Of a stretch of 9,544 bases of DNA, positions 7,948 through 9,544 are shown piece by piece (the stretch's first letter is position 1; each line of letters opens with the position of its first letter). Source of the DNA: an uncultured Paracoccaceae bacterium (GTDB lineage Bacteria; Pseudomonadota; Alphaproteobacteria; Rhodobacterales; Rhodobacteraceae); contig CAJXHQ010000079.1 of assembly GCA_913054485.1 (NCBI GenBank), positions 1 to 9,544 of the forward strand. Direction: 5' to 3'. The position numbers were made by a program, and so were the translations under genes. The notes beneath the pieces are model-generated. The model searched no databases. It saw only the letters and a program-made list of their open reading frames with translations, and was not told where the DNA came from.

Positions 7948-8926
7948 CCGGGGTCTGTTCGGCCTCGAAGCCGACAGTTTTCGGATCCAGATCGTAATGC
8001 GCGCTGCAGAACTGGCAGTCGGCGGTCACGCGGCCATCATCCGTTGTCATCTTTTCGATGTCCTTGGCCGAATAGATCGACAGGCTCTGGCGCACGCGGT
8101 CTTCGGAACAGGTGCAGCCGAACTGCACAGGCTGCGCATCATAAACCCGCGGGGCTTCCTCGTGGAACAGGCGCACCAGCAGATCCGCCGGGGTCACAGA
8201 CGGCCCGATCAGCTCCAGATCATCCACGGTCTCCAGCAGCGCATTGACCCGGTTCCAGTTCTCTTCCGTATCGCCGTCCACCAGATCCGAGGCGGTCAGC
8301 ACGGCGCCGCCGCCATCACCGGTTGCCGCAAAGGGCGAGGCCTTGGGCATATGCTGCAGCATGATGCCGCCGGCCCGCCAATGCTCGGCCACGTCGGGTT
8401 CCGAAGACTTCCCGAAGCTCAGCGAGAACCGCGTCGGCAGCTGCTCGGACTGGGCAAAATAGCTCTCGGCGCAGGCGCTGAGCGAGCCGCCGGCCAGCGG
8501 CGTGATGCCCTGGTACGGCTGGGTGCCCTGGCCTTGGTCGATGAGAATGGCGAAATAGCCCTCGCCAACCTGGTCAAAGGCCGGCCCGTCGCTCAGCTTG
8601 GCGGCGTCAAAGCTGGCATAGGCGCGGATCCGGGCAGGCTCGCCCTCGGTCTGCGGCGCATAGTAGTCGGTGGCGATCATCCGCACCGCACCTTTGGACT
8701 GCACCTGCAGCGACAGTTTCCACCGCAGCTTCACGGTCTGGCCGATCAGCGCCGTCAAAAGCGCCATCTCGGCCACCAGCGCCTCAACCTGCGGCGGGTA
8801 GGCGTGCTGTTTCAGGATGCCGCCCAGCGCGCCGTCAAGCCGCGCCACGCGGCCGCGCATGTCGGATGCATCCAGCTGGAAGGGCAGGACGGTGTCGTCC
8901 CAGGCGATGTTCTGAACAGAGGTCAT
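7940..8926 (-). CDS. hslO: Hsp33 redox-regulated chaperonin
   Basis: A 328-residue cytosolic holdase chaperone that is switched on by oxidation. The redox switch is plain near the C-terminus: C271-T-C273 and C304-Q-F-C307, the CxC...CxxC set that holds zinc when reduced and forms disulfides under oxidative and heat stress. The N-terminal part contains the family's dimer and substrate-binding domain. The start at 8926 is chosen because AGGA (8934-8937) lies seven bases upstream; a longer frame reaching 9124 would run through the divergent promoter region and into the opposite Nudix gene. It is slightly longer than the E. coli protein, from memory. It is the first gene of the hslO-Nudix-cca unit, and its upstream region has a heat-shock-type promoter candidate. 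Confidence 0.95.
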   Translation of the reverse strand: MTSVQNIAWDDTVLPFQLDASDMRGRVARLDGALGGILKQHAYPPQVEALVAEMALLTALIGQTVKLRWKLSLQVQSKGAVRMIATDYYAPQTEGEPARIRAYASFDAAKLSDGPAFDQVGEGYFAILIDQGQGTQPYQGITPLAGGSLSACAESYFAQSEQLPTRFSLSFGKSSEPDVAEHWRAGGIMLQHMPKASPFAATGDGGGAVLTASDLVDGDTEENWNRVNALLETVDDLELIGPSVTPADLLVRLFHEEAPRVYDAQPVQFGCTCSEDRVRQSLSIYSAKDIEKMTTDDGRVTADCQFCSAHYDLDPKTVGFEAEQTPDA

Positions 8927-8950
8927 GGGGGTTTCCTTCAGCGCCTCAGA

Positions 8951-8979
8951 TTGGCATATCGCGCCTATATAGGCAAAAT
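8951..8979 (+). promoter_or_regulatory. Sigma-70-like promoter for the plus-strand Nudix gene
   Basis: TTGGCA (8951-8956, five of six to TTGACA) and CAAAAT (8974-8979, four of six to TATAAT) are separated by exactly 17 bases. The expected start of transcription, near 8986, leaves a leader of about 20 bases before the GTG start codon. The 12-bp palindrome falls in the spacer. Confidence 0.45.
8963..8974. promoter_or_regulatory. Perfect 12-bp palindrome GCCTATATAGGC between divergent genes
   Basis: The sequence reads the same on both strands and sits almost midway between the hslO and Nudix start codons. It overlaps the spacer of the plus-strand promoter candidate and the -10 box of the minus-strand one. 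It could be an operator, or simply the symmetric effect of overlapping -10 elements. Confidence 0.4.
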
Positions 8980-8994
8980 CAGGACATATGAAAG
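8967..8994 (-). promoter_or_regulatory. Heat-shock (RpoH)-type promoter candidate for hslO
   Basis: On the minus strand CCTATAT (8967-8973) fits all positions of the alphaproteobacterial RpoH -10 pattern CYTATNT as I recall it. CTTT (8991-8994) lies 17 bases upstream in place of the consensus CTTG and is preceded by the C-run often found there. Transcription would start about 30 bases before the hslO ATG. Hsp33 is a heat-shock protein, so the assignment makes biological sense, but the -35 box has one mismatch. Confidence 0.38.
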
Positions 8995-9004
8995 GGGGGC
9001 ACCC

Positions 9005-9448
9005 GTGATCAGACGATTTGGAGAGCCGCCGCGGAAAGACCGCAACTATACCCGCCGCCCCGGCGCCTATGCGCTGCTGCCGCGGGACGGCAAACTGCTT
9101 CTGACTGTTCAATATGATCCGCATCCCGACCTGCAGCTGCCCGGCGGCGGCATCGACCCGGGCGAATCACCCCTTCCCGCGCTGCACCGCGAGGTCTACG
9201 AGGAAACCGGCTGGTCCATCTCCGCACCCCGCCGCGCCGGTGCCTTCCGGCGGTTTGCCTATATGCCGGAATATGATCTCTGGGCCGAAAAACTTTGCCA
9301 CATCTACGTCGCCCGCCCGCTGCGCCGTCTCGGCCCGCCGCTGGAAAAGACCCACGAAGCCCGCTGGGTGGACCCTCAGGACGCCGTCCGGCTTCTCGGC
9401 TATCCCGGCGACCGCCATTTTGCTGCCCTGCTGGCCCGCCACCTTTGA
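9005..9448 (+). CDS. Nudix hydrolase, substrate unknown (GTG start)
   Basis: A 147-residue MutT-type Nudix protein. The Nudix box is complete: G48-x5-E54-x7-R62-E63-V-Y-E66-E67-T-G69-W70, with Trp in the last aliphatic position. These glutamates bind the metal that cleaves a nucleoside diphosphate linked to some other group. The start is the GTG at 9005: a strong G-rich ribosome site (8994-8999) lies five bases upstream, no in-frame ATG is near, and the protein then begins with a basic Met-Ile-Arg-Arg-Phe-Gly segment. The frame is open far upstream only because it runs antisense to hslO. It is the only gene on the plus strand and diverges from hslO. It is unrelated in detail to the CoA-type Nudix enzyme encoded 1 kb away, lacking the pre-box signature of that family. 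The substrate cannot be inferred. Confidence 0.88.
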   Translation: MIRRFGEPPRKDRNYTRRPGAYALLPRDGKLLLTVQYDPHPDLQLPGGGIDPGESPLPALHREVYEETGWSISAPRRAGAFRRFAYMPEYDLWAEKLCHIYVARPLRRLGPPLEKTHEARWVDPQDAVRLLGYPGDRHFAALLARHL

Positions 9449-9544
9449 CACCGCCGCTCCGCGGCAGGCTGCGGAGCGCCAGCACCTAGGTGCACCGGCC
9501 AGGGCGGCACGCGGCTGCAGCTTCACTTTTTGAAAATACTCCGG
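9449..9544. other. Noncoding right edge with hairpin, palindrome and AT-rich tail
   Basis: After the Nudix stop I see no gene. Besides the hairpin there is a perfect 12-bp palindrome, GCACCTAGGTGC (9482-9493), and a tail CTTTTTGAAAATACTCCGG (9526-9544) that breaks sharply from the GC-rich surroundings. From memory, tails of this type with the opposite strand reading CCGGAGTATTTTC are common between genes in Rhodobacterales. The window ends inside it. Confidence 0.4.
9455..9478 (+). terminator. GC-rich hairpin after the plus-strand Nudix gene
   Basis: CGCTCCGC (9455-9462) pairs perfectly with GCGGAGCG (9471-9478), and the stem can extend by a G-T and a G-C pair to a CAGG tetraloop. It begins six bases after the Nudix stop codon. 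No T-run follows directly; the nearest is at 9528-9532. It could be a weak terminator or an RNA 3'-end stabiliser. Confidence 0.45.

Noticed and set aside
7775..9004. Upstream extension of the plus-strand Nudix reading frame
   Set aside because: The frame is open only opposite hslO and the CoA-type Nudix gene; the Nudix domain begins right after the GTG at 9005, which has its own ribosome site.
8988..9008. Six-codon ORF (MKGGHP) whose stop overlaps the Nudix GTG start
   Set aside because: The ATG has poor ribosome-site spacing and the codons are mostly the G-rich ribosome site of the Nudix gene; chance is the simpler reading.

Overview
The window looks like a chromosomal housekeeping segment from a member of the Rhodobacterales, most likely a Roseobacter-group bacterium. 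This is inferred from the high GC content, from protein types and gene order that I recall from that group, and from a sodium channel pore sequence like that of marine roseobacters. I see no phage, insertion sequence, CRISPR array, tRNA or rRNA, and codon use looks uniform.

Almost everything is on the minus strand, read from right to left. The first block is hslO (redox chaperone Hsp33), a CoA-pyrophosphatase Nudix gene and cca (tRNA CCA-adding enzyme); the genes overlap by 8 and 11 bases and probably form one operon. A 204-base gap follows, with a possible leader mini-ORF and RNA hairpins. Next come two half-size ABC exporters joined by an ATGA overlap, probably the two halves of a heterodimer. 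After a 92-base gap with a terminator-like hairpin come an RlmD-type rRNA methyltransferase gene, a NaChBac-family voltage-gated sodium channel 8 bases behind it, and the first 30 codons of a secreted or lipoprotein gene, perhaps an L,D-transpeptidase, that runs off the left edge.

On the right, a second Nudix hydrolase reads on the plus strand, divergent from hslO. The 78-base region between them holds a perfect 12-bp palindrome, a sigma-70-like promoter for the Nudix gene and a heat-shock (RpoH)-like promoter for hslO. The last 96 bases are noncoding, with a strong hairpin, a second 12-bp palindrome and an AT-rich tail.

The most notable points are a one-base frameshift in the methyltransferase gene that removes the catalytic-cysteine part of the protein, the sodium channel directly behind it, and the possible attenuator-like leader ahead of the ABC exporter pair. 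I found no clearly new multi-gene system.
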